This document shows, in pieces, positions 23,244-30,873 of a DNA stretch of 39,118 bases. A program made the position numbers and the translations under genes. The DNA is from SAR202 cluster bacterium. Lineage in GTDB: Bacteria > Chloroflexota > Dehalococcoidia > Lucifugimonadales > VGZY01. A model generated the notes under the pieces. The model did no database searches and was not told the origin of the DNA. It worked only from the letters and a program-made list of their open reading frames with translations. Every line of letters begins with the position of its first letter. The stretch's first letter is position 1. The stretch lies in the NCBI GenBank assembly GCA_016872355.1, contig VGZY01000024.1, positions 1 to 39,118 on the forward strand, read 5' to 3'.

Positions 23244-24650
23244 CTATTCGGAGCGCAGCCCGAACGCCAGGGCCTGGCGCACGGTGTCCAGCAGGACCAC
23301 GTCCGGGGCGATGGCGACTATTGTCATCAACCCATTGCGCTCGATGGATATCGCTCTGCTGGGCAGGACCATCGTCCTCGAGTTCGCGTTCGATGTTACG
23401 GGCTCCCAGTCCCTGTTAGCGATCAGCTCATTCAGGTCCAGGTAAGCCTCAAAAAACTCCTGGGCGTCCCGCTCTGTATCCCATACGATCGGGAGGGTCA
23501 CAACAGTCTTACCCTCCGGGCCCGTGTACATGGCCAGCGCGTCGCCGCCCCACCCGGTGGATGCCACAGCCGCCAGGTTGGGGTCGAGGCCATTCTCCAG
23601 GTAAGACCGCAGGAAGAGCTCTCCGCCGTTATCCATAAAATCGCGCTTCCAGCCGTTCCCCAGCACCCACGTCACGTCCGGAAGAATAACGCGGACGGGC
23701 ACCTCGCCCGCGAGGTACTTCTCAGGATGGATCACCTGCTCCGAGGAGGCCGGCGGGTTGCGGAAGGCATTGTTTATCGCCTCCCACTGCCCTTCCCGGT
23801 AAAGGGCAACTGCAAATTCGAGGCCCTGAACGTACGGGAAGATGAACTGCCTGAGCACGATGTATGGAGCGTCGCCGATTACTGCCTCAAGCTCGGGCGT
23901 TGTCTGCGGCTCAGACGCAATCTGCTTCGCCTCGTCAAAGTGCTGGCTGAGGTAGATGTACTCCGCCAGCACTGCATCGCCCTCAATCAAAGCGCGAAGC
24001 GACTGCTGCCCGTCACTGTCGTTCTTTCGCCTTTCCATCTCCGTCGCGGTGTCAAAGTTAGCTTGCTGGAGCGCGTGCACAAACTCATGCACGTACGTGC
24101 GCTCATCGGCCAGCGTCAGGTCAGGCCGCTCAGACACCACGTACATCTTCTCTTTCTCGGCGTCGAAGAAGCCGAGGATACCCTCCGTGCTGAGGCCGTA
24201 CATGGTGTCGTACAGGGAGGGGCCGTCCGGCGCCATCAGGCCGAGCGCGACGAGCAGGCGCTGCTGCGATTCGAGGTCCGCCTTGCTCTTCTCGAACTCA
24301 ACGTCAAACAGGGTCCGGAGCTCCGTATTCGATATGAAGTCCCTGTCAACCCCGGCAGTGAGGCTGAGCTGCCTAATGGCGTTCATCTTCAGCCCGGCTG
24401 CGTCCAGCGCCTTGGCGAACGGCTCGTCTGGCACTGGTGTGGGTGAGCGGGTCGGAGCGGCCACCGTGGGCAGGATTAAAGGAGGCGGGACAAAAACGCT
24501 CGGCGTCGGAGTCGGCGGTACCGGGGTCACCGTCGCGGTGGCCGCCGGCGCCGCAGCAGTGGGCGAAGGCGCGTCTGCGGGCGCAGGGTCTTCACCACAC
24601 GCCGACATCAAAGCGAGTAAGGGAACAATGAGGATCAGGGGCTTGCGCAT
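23244..24650 (-). CDS. Lipoprotein with HExxH zinc-protease motif
   Basis: The 468-residue lipoprotein begins MRKPLILIVPLLALMSACGE, with the cysteine of a likely lipobox at residue 18. A long Pro/Ala/Thr linker follows to about residue 70. The mature part contains HEFVH (residues 188-192), the HExxH zinc-metalloprotease signature, in a YVHEFVHALQQ context, and further down QFIFPYVQGLEFAVALY. This recalls uncharacterised surface metalloproteases. I cannot name a third zinc ligand with certainty. The start at 24650 is set by GGGAGTG 8 nt upstream and by the signal peptide; an in-frame extension to 24734 adds non-signal residues. A promoter precedes it at 24688-24716. Confidence 0.85.
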   Translation of the reverse strand: MRKPLILIVPLLALMSACGEDPAPADAPSPTAAAPAATATVTPVPPTPTPSVFVPPPLILPTVAAPTRSPTPVPDEPFAKALDAAGLKMNAIRQLSLTAGVDRDFISNTELRTLFDVEFEKSKADLESQQRLLVALGLMAPDGPSLYDTMYGLSTEGILGFFDAEKEKMYVVSERPDLTLADERTYVHEFVHALQQANFDTATEMERRKNDSDGQQSLRALIEGDAVLAEYIYLSQHFDEAKQIASEPQTTPELEAVIGDAPYIVLRQFIFPYVQGLEFAVALYREGQWEAINNAFRNPPASSEQVIHPEKYLAGEVPVRVILPDVTWVLGNGWKRDFMDNGGELFLRSYLENGLDPNLAAVASTGWGGDALAMYTGPEGKTVVTLPIVWDTERDAQEFFEAYLDLNELIANRDWEPVTSNANSRTMVLPSRAISIERNGLMTIVAIAPDVVLLDTVRQALAFGLRSE

Positions 24651-24687
24651 TTCTTGCACTCCCATGGAGGCCGACTTACAGGGGTTC

Positions 24688-24716
24688 AGTATCGAGTTGC
24701 CCGAGGAAAGTGTCAA
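24688..24716 (-). promoter_or_regulatory. Promoter of the HExxH lipoprotein gene
   Basis: On the minus strand a perfect TTGACA (24716-24711) and GATACT (24693-24688) are separated by 17 bp. A start near 24681 leaves about 30 nt before the ATG at 24650. Confidence 0.7.
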
Positions 24717-24845
24717 ACTCCGCAGATGGTGCAATGGCTTTTATTTTGTCAATGTAGACAGCCCTGTTCCCCAGATGGCGGTCCAGCTAACGCATGGACG
24801 ACTGCACCGTTCTTGTTTCTGTGAAACCACTCCAGGAGGACCTTC

Positions 24846-25325
24846 GTGGGTCCTGTAGGGCACGCGGCTATTTCCACAGGAATCGGCGTCGGCGTATGGG
24901 CGGCCACGGGCTCGCCGGCGGCGCTGCCGGCTGCCCTGGCTACCGGCGTGTTCAACGACCTGGACCACCTCCTGGACTATTATGTCTGGCACCGCACGCG
25001 CGACCGGCGGTTCTGCTTCTATCTTTTCCACGCCTGGGAATACACCATCGCAGGCCTGGTGCTTACAGCCTTCGTCTGGCGCAGCCCGATACCCATAGCG
25101 CTCGTGCTGGGCCACCTGGGCCATATGCTTACGGACCAGTCTGTGAACAGGCCCGTCAATCCATTTTCGTATTTCCTCACTTACAGGGCGATCAATCGCT
25201 TTCGGTATGAGCGCTTCTTCCCGGACCGCGGAGCGACTCTGCACAGCAACCTGAGCCGCAACATTCCCTTCTGGAGGTTTACCGGACCCCTGCTCTCCCG
25301 CTCCGCGCCGGGAGAAGGCAAATAG
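24846..25325 (+). CDS. YdjM-like integral membrane protein
   Basis: The 159-residue protein starts at a GTG with CAGGAGGA 6-13 nt upstream. It has three or four hydrophobic segments and the polar motifs VGHAAIS (N-terminus), FNDLDHLLD (about residues 36-44) and LGHLGHMLTD (about 87-96). The spaced His/Asp motifs within membrane helices resemble the YdjM/DUF457 group of predicted membrane-bound metal-dependent hydrolases. Similarity is by motif only, so function is open. It is transcribed away from the lipoprotein gene and is followed by the small membrane protein of the PspA region. Confidence 0.7.
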   Translation: MGPVGHAAISTGIGVGVWAATGSPAALPAALATGVFNDLDHLLDYYVWHRTRDRRFCFYLFHAWEYTIAGLVLTAFVWRSPIPIALVLGHLGHMLTDQSVNRPVNPFSYFLTYRAINRFRYERFFPDRGATLHSNLSRNIPFWRFTGPLLSRSAPGEGK

Positions 25326-25442
25326 CAATACCCCGCGCAAAACCGTCAAACGGCTCGCTGTCATTTATGGTCTCATTTGTTGGATAATACGCTGGTCACC
25401 CCGTTCGTGTATTCTGGAAAAGGGAGGACAAAGAGGAGCCAT

Positions 25443-25625
25443 ATGACGGGAATGGGCCTTGTAGTCGTCGCCGTAGTCCTGATAATTCTGGGCGTTCTTG
25501 TGCAGTCGGATCTGATCTCCTGGCTTCTGAATGTCATCGGTTTTGTGCTGATAGCCTCCGGCATCATTGTCGGAATCGTCGGCCTGGTACAGGTGGTCAC
25601 GGGCAGGAAGGGCTCCCGATTGTGA
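25443..25625 (+). CDS. Small hydrophobic membrane protein (60 aa)
   Basis: The 60-residue protein has two predicted membrane helices (VVVAVVLIILGVLV and VIGFVLIASGIIVGIVGLV) joined by a short SDLISW loop, with a basic C-terminal GRKGSRL. AAGAGGAG lies 5-12 nt before the ATG at 25443, so translation is credible. No family recognised with confidence. It is 71 nt upstream of pspA in the same direction, which suggests a membrane-stress partner. Confidence 0.7.
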   Translation: MTGMGLVVVAVVLIILGVLVQSDLISWLLNVIGFVLIASGIIVGIVGLVQVVTGRKGSRL

Positions 25626-25632
25626 AGCCCGC

Positions 25633-25660
25633 GCGGCCCGAGAACTAATTCCCGGGCCGC
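25633..25660 (+). terminator. GC-rich hairpin before pspA
   Basis: GCGGCCCG and CGGGCCGC (8 bp) enclose 12 bases. It is followed by AAACTGATC rather than a T-run. It could be a weak terminator, an attenuator or a processing site that separates the small gene from pspA. Confidence 0.4.
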
Positions 25661-25696
25661 AAACTGATCGCCGTTAAGGCATTTTGGAGGTTGGCA

Positions 25697-26473
25697 ATGG
25701 GAATGTTGTCCCGCATGTCGATGATCTTCAAGTCCAAGGTTAACAAGGTCCTGGACCGCCACGAGGACCCGAACGAGACTCTGGACTACTCGTACGAAAA
25801 GCTTATGGAGATGCTGCGAGACGTAAAGCGCGGCGTCGTTGAAATGGTGACCGCCAAGCGCCGCCTTGAGCTGCAGTCCGCCAAGGTGCAGGAGAGCATC
25901 ACCAAGCTGGACCTGCAGGCCCGCAAGTCGCTCGAGGTCGGCCGCGAGGACCTTGCCCGCCTGGCGCTGGAGCGCAAGCAGGCGGCCATAGCGGAGCTCC
26001 AGGGGTTGGAGCAGCAGGTATCCGGCCTGGAGATCGAGCAGGAGAAGCTCACGCAGGCAGAGCAGCGCCTGCAGGCCAAGATCGCCGCCTTCCGCACGAA
26101 GAAGGAGATCATAAAGGCCCAGTACAGCGCCGTGCAGGCCCAGGTGCGCATCGGCTCCGCCATGTCCGGGGTAGGCGAAGAGATTAGTGATGTGGCGATG
26201 GCCATTGAGAGGGCGGAGAACAAGACGGAAACACTTCGCGCCAAGGCCGGGGCAATCGACGAGCTGGTCGCGTCCGGTGTCCTTGACAGCCCGCTGGAGG
26301 GGGGCAAGGACGACATCGACCGGCAGCTGGCGCAGATGACCACGCGCGCCAGCGTGGACGCAGAGCTGGAGCAGATAAAGGCGAGCCTTGGGCCGGGCAA
26401 AAGCAGCTCAACCGCGGGCCTGAAACCGGGCACAACTGGAGTGGAGCCCAAGAAGCTCCCGGAGGGGCAATAA
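25697..26473 (+). CDS. pspA: PspA/IM30-family membrane stress protein
   Basis: PspA/Vipp1 proteins are ESCRT-III-like helical proteins that bind stressed inner membranes and limit proton leakage. The 258-residue sequence begins MGMLSRMSMIFKSKVNKVLD, an amphipathic membrane-binding helix. A long coiled coil of helices follows to about residue 200, rich in Ala, Glu, Lys and Gln, and the C-terminus is Ser/Gly/Pro-rich. The length is somewhat more than the 222 of E. coli PspA. The ATG at 25697 lies 6 nt after GGAGG; the TTG at 25691 is too close. A PspA-associated gene follows after three nucleotides and ends at a strong terminator. Confidence 0.92.
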   Translation: MGMLSRMSMIFKSKVNKVLDRHEDPNETLDYSYEKLMEMLRDVKRGVVEMVTAKRRLELQSAKVQESITKLDLQARKSLEVGREDLARLALERKQAAIAELQGLEQQVSGLEIEQEKLTQAEQRLQAKIAAFRTKKEIIKAQYSAVQAQVRIGSAMSGVGEEISDVAMAIERAENKTETLRAKAGAIDELVASGVLDSPLEGGKDDIDRQLAQMTTRASVDAELEQIKASLGPGKSSSTAGLKPGTTGVEPKKLPEGQ

Positions 26474-26476
26474 CAG

Positions 26477-26761
26477 ATGATCGTCCGGATTATGACCGAA
26501 GGTCAGTACATGCTGCCGGGCTCGTACATCGACCGGCTGAATGCGATCGATGACAGGATCGTCGACATGGTCGCCAATAACGACCGGGTGAAATTCCAGG
26601 CCGAGCTCAAGAAGATGCTTGACCTCGTCCGCCAGAAGGGCAGGCCTGTCCCCTGGGACGAGCTGGTGGAGTCCGATATTGTCCTGCCCCATCCGGACAT
26701 CACCATAGATGAGGCGAAGGACCTATTCGTCGGCGACGGCCTGGTGCCCAACAGCAAATAG
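26477..26761 (+). CDS. PspA-associated protein PspAA
   Basis: The 94-residue protein starts MIVRIMTEGQYMLPGSYID and has the LNAIDDRIVDMV and WDELVESDIVLPHPD segments that I recognise from PspAA domains, which sit next to PspA in actinobacteria, Chloroflexota and others. PspAA is thought to link PspA to other membrane-stress proteins; its mechanism is not known. It begins three nucleotides after the pspA stop, with GGAGGGGC overlapping the end of pspA as a ribosome site. A strong terminator follows. Confidence 0.85.
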   Translation: MIVRIMTEGQYMLPGSYIDRLNAIDDRIVDMVANNDRVKFQAELKKMLDLVRQKGRPVPWDELVESDIVLPHPDITIDEAKDLFVGDGLVPNSK

Positions 26762-26776
26762 CGCGAGTATCGACTG

Positions 26777-26824
26777 AAAACCACGAGGGAGCCTGGCAGC
26801 AGGCTCCCTCGTGGTTTCTTTTTC
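26777..26824 (+). terminator. Strong Rho-independent terminator after pspA-pspAA
   Basis: AACCACGAGGGAGCCTG pairs fully with CAGGCTCCCTCGTGGTT around a 4-base loop. The sequence CTTTTT follows. The four As on the other side mean it may also stop the convergent gene ending at 26841. Confidence 0.95.
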
Positions 26825-26840
26825 GATGTCCGGACCGTGG

Positions 26841-27131
26841 CTAGGCGGCTTCTCTCGGCGCGCCCACCATGCGGGTGCGGCAGGTAGGGCAGCCGCATCC
26901 GCGCTTGGGCCGCAGCGTATCCCTGTAGACCTGGCCCACCAGCTCGTACTCGGTCAGCTTGAAGCAGTTGCCGATGGCGAGGAGCTCCTTCATCCGGCGC
27001 GTCTTGTCCGCCTCCTCAGCGTCCGTCAGCGAGTCGTTCCTGAGCATTACTCTCCGGGCGTATGCGCGAACGACTGACAGGTGCTCCGCGACGAGCTCTT
27101 TCAGGTCTTGCGAGTCTGCGATAGTAGTCAT
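26841..27131 (-). CDS. Small CxCxxC protein, function unknown
   Basis: The 96-residue protein is mostly helical and Arg/Lys/Glu-rich and ends with RGCGCPTCRTR, giving C79, C81 and C84; another cysteine is at C56. This looks like a small metal-binding (zinc or Fe-S) knuckle. A start at 27131 has GGGAGGTGATGAGGCC directly upstream, a strong ribosome site. No family recognised. It is convergent with the pspA operon across a terminator and divergent from the DapA-like genes. Confidence 0.65.
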   Translation of the reverse strand: MTTIADSQDLKELVAEHLSVVRAYARRVMLRNDSLTDAEEADKTRRMKELLAIGNCFKLTEYELVGQVYRDTLRPKRGCGCPTCRTRMVGAPREAA

Positions 27132-27685
27132 GGCCTCATCACCTCCCCTGGTTGTCCGTGGTGGGGCTCTGTGAAACCCAGTGTATGGGCTGACCCGGCC
27201 CGTGGACTCCGTCGTTCCGCCACCCTCGCCTCATCCGTTTTCGGTAAATTTGCGTGGTCTCAAACCGCTGTATGAAACTTCTGTATGCGCCTAGTCCTGT
27301 TGCGTTTCTCTCCGGGCGTTCCAGCGTCGGTACTCGATGCGTTCGTCCTTTGCCCGGCCTCCCTCCGCGACCTTTTCAATATTTAGAACGCGTTCTGTTC
27401 GTTGGTGTCAGCTTTGCCTGCCCAGCCCGCTGTTCGAATGTGGCCGCCGGCCTTGCAGGGTGGTAGTCCATTTGAATATGCGGCATGGAGCCTTTATAGC
27501 GTCACGACCAGTCATTGCTGGAACTTCGTCATAATAGTTGGCTGAAGCGATTAATTGAATAGTTAATCAGGACTAATCGCAGTGTATGCCTGCACGGCGT
27601 ACTAGTGATAATATTGTCCGGTCAACCCGCCTTACTTTAGAGACGCCCGAAGCGGCGCCGAAATTCCGTTCAGAGGAGGACCCAG
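27132..27685. other. 554-bp gene-free region upstream of the DapA-like genes
   Basis: No frame has a ribosome site and a family match. It is visibly less GC-rich than its neighbours. It contains a perfect 12-bp palindrome AGAACGCGTTCT (27385-27396) and an inverted repeat GCGATTA...TAATCGC (27547-27580). An AT-rich stretch at 27530-27620 may hold the promoter of the next operon. A small RNA cannot be excluded by eye. Confidence 0.5.
27547..27580. promoter_or_regulatory. Operator-like inverted repeat upstream of DapA-like operon
   Basis: GCGATTA at 27547 and TAATCGC at 27574 face each other about 20 nt apart, with an inner TTAAT/TTAAT pattern. It lies about 105 nt before the first DapA-like gene. 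A candidate TGATAATAT -10 region lies at 27606-27614. Confidence 0.35.
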
Positions 27686-28636
27686 ATGATCACGGTCGAA
27701 GAGGCAAAGAGAAAGATGCGCGGGGTAACCATACCCCTGGCGACCATCTTCAAGGACGACCTTTCCCTGGACCTGGAGGCGACCAAAGCCAACATCCAGT
27801 GGATAGTGGACCAGGGCGCCGGTCCGGGCAACACCATCTTCATCGCGTGCGGCTCCGGCGGCGACTTCACTGTCATGAACACCGACGAGCGCAAGGCCGT
27901 GATCAAGGCCACCGCGGATATTGCGACGAAGGCCAAGATTCCCTCCTTCGCCAGCGTGCAGAGCACCGACATCCGCACCACGATCGAACTGTGCAAGCAT
28001 TGTGAGGATGTCGGCATCGATATTGTGCAGATGAGCTCTGCTTACTACTACGACGTGAAGCAGGGCGACCTGATCGCCTGGTACGAGGAGTGCGCCAAGC
28101 ACACGAAGGTCGGCTTCGCCGCATACAGCCACCACTACAGCGGCTCCAAGTACGACATGACGATGGATGTTGCTGAGCGCCTCCTCCAGGTGCCCAACAC
28201 CGTCGCCGTCAAGTGGGGCTCTCCCAACATTGCCAACTACCTGGCCGGCTTCAAGCTATTCGTCCCGCGCGTTGCCGTCGTAAACAACGGTCCTCTGTCT
28301 ATCTACGGCCACCAGATGGGCGTGAAGGCGTGGGTCAGTCACGTCCCCAACTTCTTCCCCCAGCACTCGTGGCGAGTCCACAGCCTCATGGAGAAGGGCA
28401 AGTACCAGGAGGCCCAGGCGGTCTTCGACGATTTTATGGACCCGTACAGCAAGATCCGCGGCGCAATCGGAGCGCAGACAGCCGGCGAGGGCGTCTTCGT
28501 GCGGCCGTTCATGGCCGAGGTCGGCCTCAAGGCGGGCAGGTCGCGCCTGCCGTCGCGTGACGAAGTTGTTACGCCGCAGATCCGCGCAGACGTCAAGAAG
28601 CTGCTGGCCAGCGCCAAGAGCGCGGTCGGCAAGTAG
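27686..28636 (+). CDS. DapA-family (dihydrodipicolinate synthase/N-acetylneuraminate lyase) aldolase
   Basis: The 316-residue TIM barrel starts MITVEEAKRKMRG. The Schiff-base lysine of the family is K176 (VAVKWGSPN), with an upstream tyrosine in AAYSHHYSG. The N-terminal GVTIPLATIFKDD matches the family start of substrate-binding strands. DapA-like enzymes add or remove pyruvate on aldehydes. The usual pyruvate-binding GTTGE-type loop reads ACGSGGD, so the substrate is unlikely to be that of lysine synthesis. GAGGAGG precedes the ATG. A second, divergent DapA-like gene follows after 13 nt, so they are co-transcribed and may form different steps of one catabolic route. Confidence 0.9.
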   Translation: MITVEEAKRKMRGVTIPLATIFKDDLSLDLEATKANIQWIVDQGAGPGNTIFIACGSGGDFTVMNTDERKAVIKATADIATKAKIPSFASVQSTDIRTTIELCKHCEDVGIDIVQMSSAYYYDVKQGDLIAWYEECAKHTKVGFAAYSHHYSGSKYDMTMDVAERLLQVPNTVAVKWGSPNIANYLAGFKLFVPRVAVVNNGPLSIYGHQMGVKAWVSHVPNFFPQHSWRVHSLMEKGKYQEAQAVFDDFMDPYSKIRGAIGAQTAGEGVFVRPFMAEVGLKAGRSRLPSRDEVVTPQIRADVKKLLASAKSAVGK

Positions 28637-28649
28637 AAAGGAAACGCAC

Positions 28650-29573
28650 TTGGACCGCAAAACCCTTCGTTCACTCATCCAGGGCACAATCGTCACAACG
28701 CCGACGCCCATGGACAAGGACCTGAAGATAGACCTGGCGATGACGACGTACATAACCCGGTGGTGGGTGTCCCAGGGCCTCGGCACCAACGTGGCGCCGC
28801 TCAAGGTTGTCGCGGCCGGTGGAGAAGGGCCGGACCTCTCCGACGACGAGTGGCCGCAGGTCGTTCGCACCACGGTCAACGCCGCCGGGAAGAACGCCGT
28901 CGTCATGTGCGCCCTGAAGACGAAAAATACCCTCCACACGATTGACGACGCGAAGCGCGCCGCCGACCTGGGCGCAATCGGCCTGCAGATTGACCTGCCC
29001 TTCTTCCATCACCCGAACCAGGACGACTATATCCGCTACTTCTCCGATATCTCCGACAAGATAGATATCGGCATCATGATATACAACACCTACTGGTTCG
29101 GCGCGGAGCCCATTGCGCCTGAGACGGTGGTGAAGCTGGCGAACAACGCCGAGCATGTCGTCGCGATCAAGTGGGGCGTCCCCAAGGGCGCGGACTACGA
29201 CGTCATGCGCCAGTTCTCCGACAAGGTGAACGTTATCGACAACACCAGCCAGGCCGTGCGCTGCCACAAGAACGGCGGCCGCGGCTACATCAGCTCCACC
29301 GCCACGGCGTACGCGAAGCACGACCTGGACGTGTGGCGGCTCATGGAGCAAAAGAAGTACGCGGAGGCGGACGCGGAGTTCGACCGCGTGCGGGTGCCGC
29401 TCAAGGAGTGGCGCGCGAAGGCCTCGAAGTCCGGCGGCTACCGCCATATCAAAGCCTACATGACGGCCGTCGGCAAGCACGTCGGCGACCCTCGCCCGCC
29501 GACACTGCCCATGTCAGACGACGAGATCGCAGAGCTGAAGCAGCTTATGCGGCAAATAGGCTGGATCAAGTAA
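28650..29573 (+). CDS. Second DapA-family aldolase
   Basis: The 307-residue protein starts at a TTG (28650) with AAAGGA 7-12 nt upstream. The start was chosen because the frame upstream overlaps the first lyase and lacks similarity. The family lysine is K174 (VAIKWGVPKG) and the catalytic tyrosine is Y145 in MIYNTYW. It is only distantly similar to the preceding gene: the GGEGPDLSDDE segment replaces the pyruvate-site loop. The two probably work on related substrates. An 11-bp-stem hairpin lies just after the stop. Substrate unknown. Confidence 0.88.
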   Translation: MDRKTLRSLIQGTIVTTPTPMDKDLKIDLAMTTYITRWWVSQGLGTNVAPLKVVAAGGEGPDLSDDEWPQVVRTTVNAAGKNAVVMCALKTKNTLHTIDDAKRAADLGAIGLQIDLPFFHHPNQDDYIRYFSDISDKIDIGIMIYNTYWFGAEPIAPETVVKLANNAEHVVAIKWGVPKGADYDVMRQFSDKVNVIDNTSQAVRCHKNGGRGYISSTATAYAKHDLDVWRLMEQKKYAEADAEFDRVRVPLKEWRAKASKSGGYRHIKAYMTAVGKHVGDPRPPTLPMSDDEIAELKQLMRQIGWIK

Positions 29574-29593
29574 GCCTGTAGAAGCATTCGGTA

Positions 29594-29618
29594 GGGGCCC
29601 CGATTCCATCGGGGCCCC
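29594..29618 (+). terminator. Hairpin after the second DapA-like gene
   Basis: GGGGCCCCGAT and ATCGGGGCCCC (11 bp) enclose TCC. No T-run follows, so it may stabilise or separate transcripts rather than terminate. The CCCCGATTCCATCGGG core also occurs in the repeat copy at 19677-19693. Confidence 0.5.
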
Positions 29619-29671
29619 AGTTGCGTCCGCGACGGGTCGCGGCCGACATAGCTCACCCCAGGAGGCCCTCC

Positions 29672-30589
29672 ATGCAACGCAGGTTCGGCTTCGGCAACTA
29701 CCTTTACGAGTACGTGGAGGGCTGGGCCAAATTCCCGGGCCGAGGAGTTGCCTCGGACATAGCCATCGATTCACGAGGTCTTGCATACGTCGCCTACCGC
29801 AAGGCCCCCTACCCCGCCACACGCACCGGCACGATTCTCGTGCTGGACCACAATGGTCGCTTCGTGCGCTCTTTCGGCGACAACCTCCTGGCGACGCCGC
29901 ACGGCATCCTCATAGGGCCGAACGACGAGATTTACCACGCTGATGCATACAACCACACTGTGACTCAGTTCAACACGGCCGGCGACGCGCTGATGACGAT
30001 CGGCACGCCTGGAAAGCTCGGCGAGCCTGGACAGCCTTTCGCGGGGCCTACGAATATCGCCCGGTCCCGGTCCGGCGACCTTTTCGTCTCGGACGGCTAC
30101 AAGCAGAACCGCGTGCACCGCTTCAGCGCGGACGGGAAGCTCAAGCTTTCGTGGGGCAGCGGCGACCCGGTGTACCACGAAATGAGCATGACGGGTAAGG
30201 TCTCCAGCAGGCCCGGCGTGGGTCCAGGTGAGTTCAACCTGCCGCACGGCATTGCAATCGACAGGAACGACCGCGTATACGTCCTTGACCGCTCCAACGA
30301 GCGCGTCCAGGTCTTCGACGACACCGGGAATTTCCTGGCGGAGTGGAAGGATATTCCCAGCCCTAACGACGTGGCGATAGATGCAGACGGCAACCTGCAT
30401 ATGCTGTCCGACATGGCCGTGCAGGTCATGTCGCCGGACGGCACCGTGCTGGGGCGCTGGGGTGAAACGGGTGAGGGGTCCGGGCAGCTGCGCCGGGTCC
30501 CTCACGGCCTGTGGATGGACAGGAACGGCGACATCTACATCGCCGAAGTTATAGTGGAAAACACCCTGCACAAATTCGCGCGCGTTTGA
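29672..30589 (+). CDS. NHL-repeat beta-propeller, peptidylglycine lyase-like
   Basis: The 305-residue protein has repeated NHL-type motifs such as PHGIAIDRNDRVYVLDRSNERVQVF, LFVSDGYKQNRVHRF and VPHGLWMDRNGDIYIAE. Together they form a six-bladed propeller like that of peptidyl-alpha-hydroxyglycine amidating lyase. Pairs of PHG-I motifs with metal-capable His residues occur as in that family. No signal peptide is seen. The ATG at 29672 is preceded by CAGGAGG. It follows the two DapA-like genes by about 100 nt with a hairpin between, so it may be in the same regulon. The enzymatic role is not certain, since many bacterial relatives are uncharacterised. Confidence 0.85.
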   Translation: MQRRFGFGNYLYEYVEGWAKFPGRGVASDIAIDSRGLAYVAYRKAPYPATRTGTILVLDHNGRFVRSFGDNLLATPHGILIGPNDEIYHADAYNHTVTQFNTAGDALMTIGTPGKLGEPGQPFAGPTNIARSRSGDLFVSDGYKQNRVHRFSADGKLKLSWGSGDPVYHEMSMTGKVSSRPGVGPGEFNLPHGIAIDRNDRVYVLDRSNERVQVFDDTGNFLAEWKDIPSPNDVAIDADGNLHMLSDMAVQVMSPDGTVLGRWGETGEGSGQLRRVPHGLWMDRNGDIYIAEVIVENTLHKFARV

Positions 30590-30636
30590 CGCGGCATTCC
30601 TCAGGCTCCGCCATTTCCTCACGCCGCGTCGGCCTG

Positions 30637-30774
30637 CCTCGTAGAGACGCCCCGCTGGGGCGTCTCATGCGTTGCGAGAACCCGTCACATGCGAGCGCCA
30701 CGGACGGTCCTGTGTCGGCCGGCAATGCGGCGGCGGTAACCCCGGAGACGCCCCAGCGGGGCGTCTCTACGAGG
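30637..30774. repeat. MITE-like unit with 30-bp perfect inverted termini
   Basis: The 30 bases at 30637-30666 and 30745-30774 are exact reverse complements. Each end itself contains the palindrome GAGACGCCCC-GCT-GGGGCGTCTC (or AGC on the other side). The 78-bp middle has no gene. A third palindrome, GAGACGCCCC-GCTT-GGGCGTCTC, lies at 30821-30843. An inner ATGTGACGGGT motif also recurs inverted at about 30675 and 30797. Confidence 0.85.
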
Positions 30775-30820
30775 GGAAAGGGCGCGAGGCGTCCCGATGT
30801 GACGGGTCACCCAAACGCCG

Positions 30821-30843
30821 GAGACGCCCCGCTTGGGCGTCTC
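30821..30843. repeat. Third GAGACGCCCC palindrome
   Basis: The palindrome is GAGACGCCCC-GCTT-GGGCGTCTC followed by TAC. It is in the same orientation as the copy at 30745. It lies 31 nt beyond the 2-hydroxyacid dehydrogenase stop and may end its transcript. Confidence 0.7.
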
Positions 30844-30873
30844 TACGGGCGGGCTATGAACGGCATCCGCTCC

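Noticed and set aside
23211-24446. 411-residue plus-strand ORF
   Set aside because: It is antisense to the HExxH lipoprotein gene, which has a signal peptide, ribosome site and promoter.
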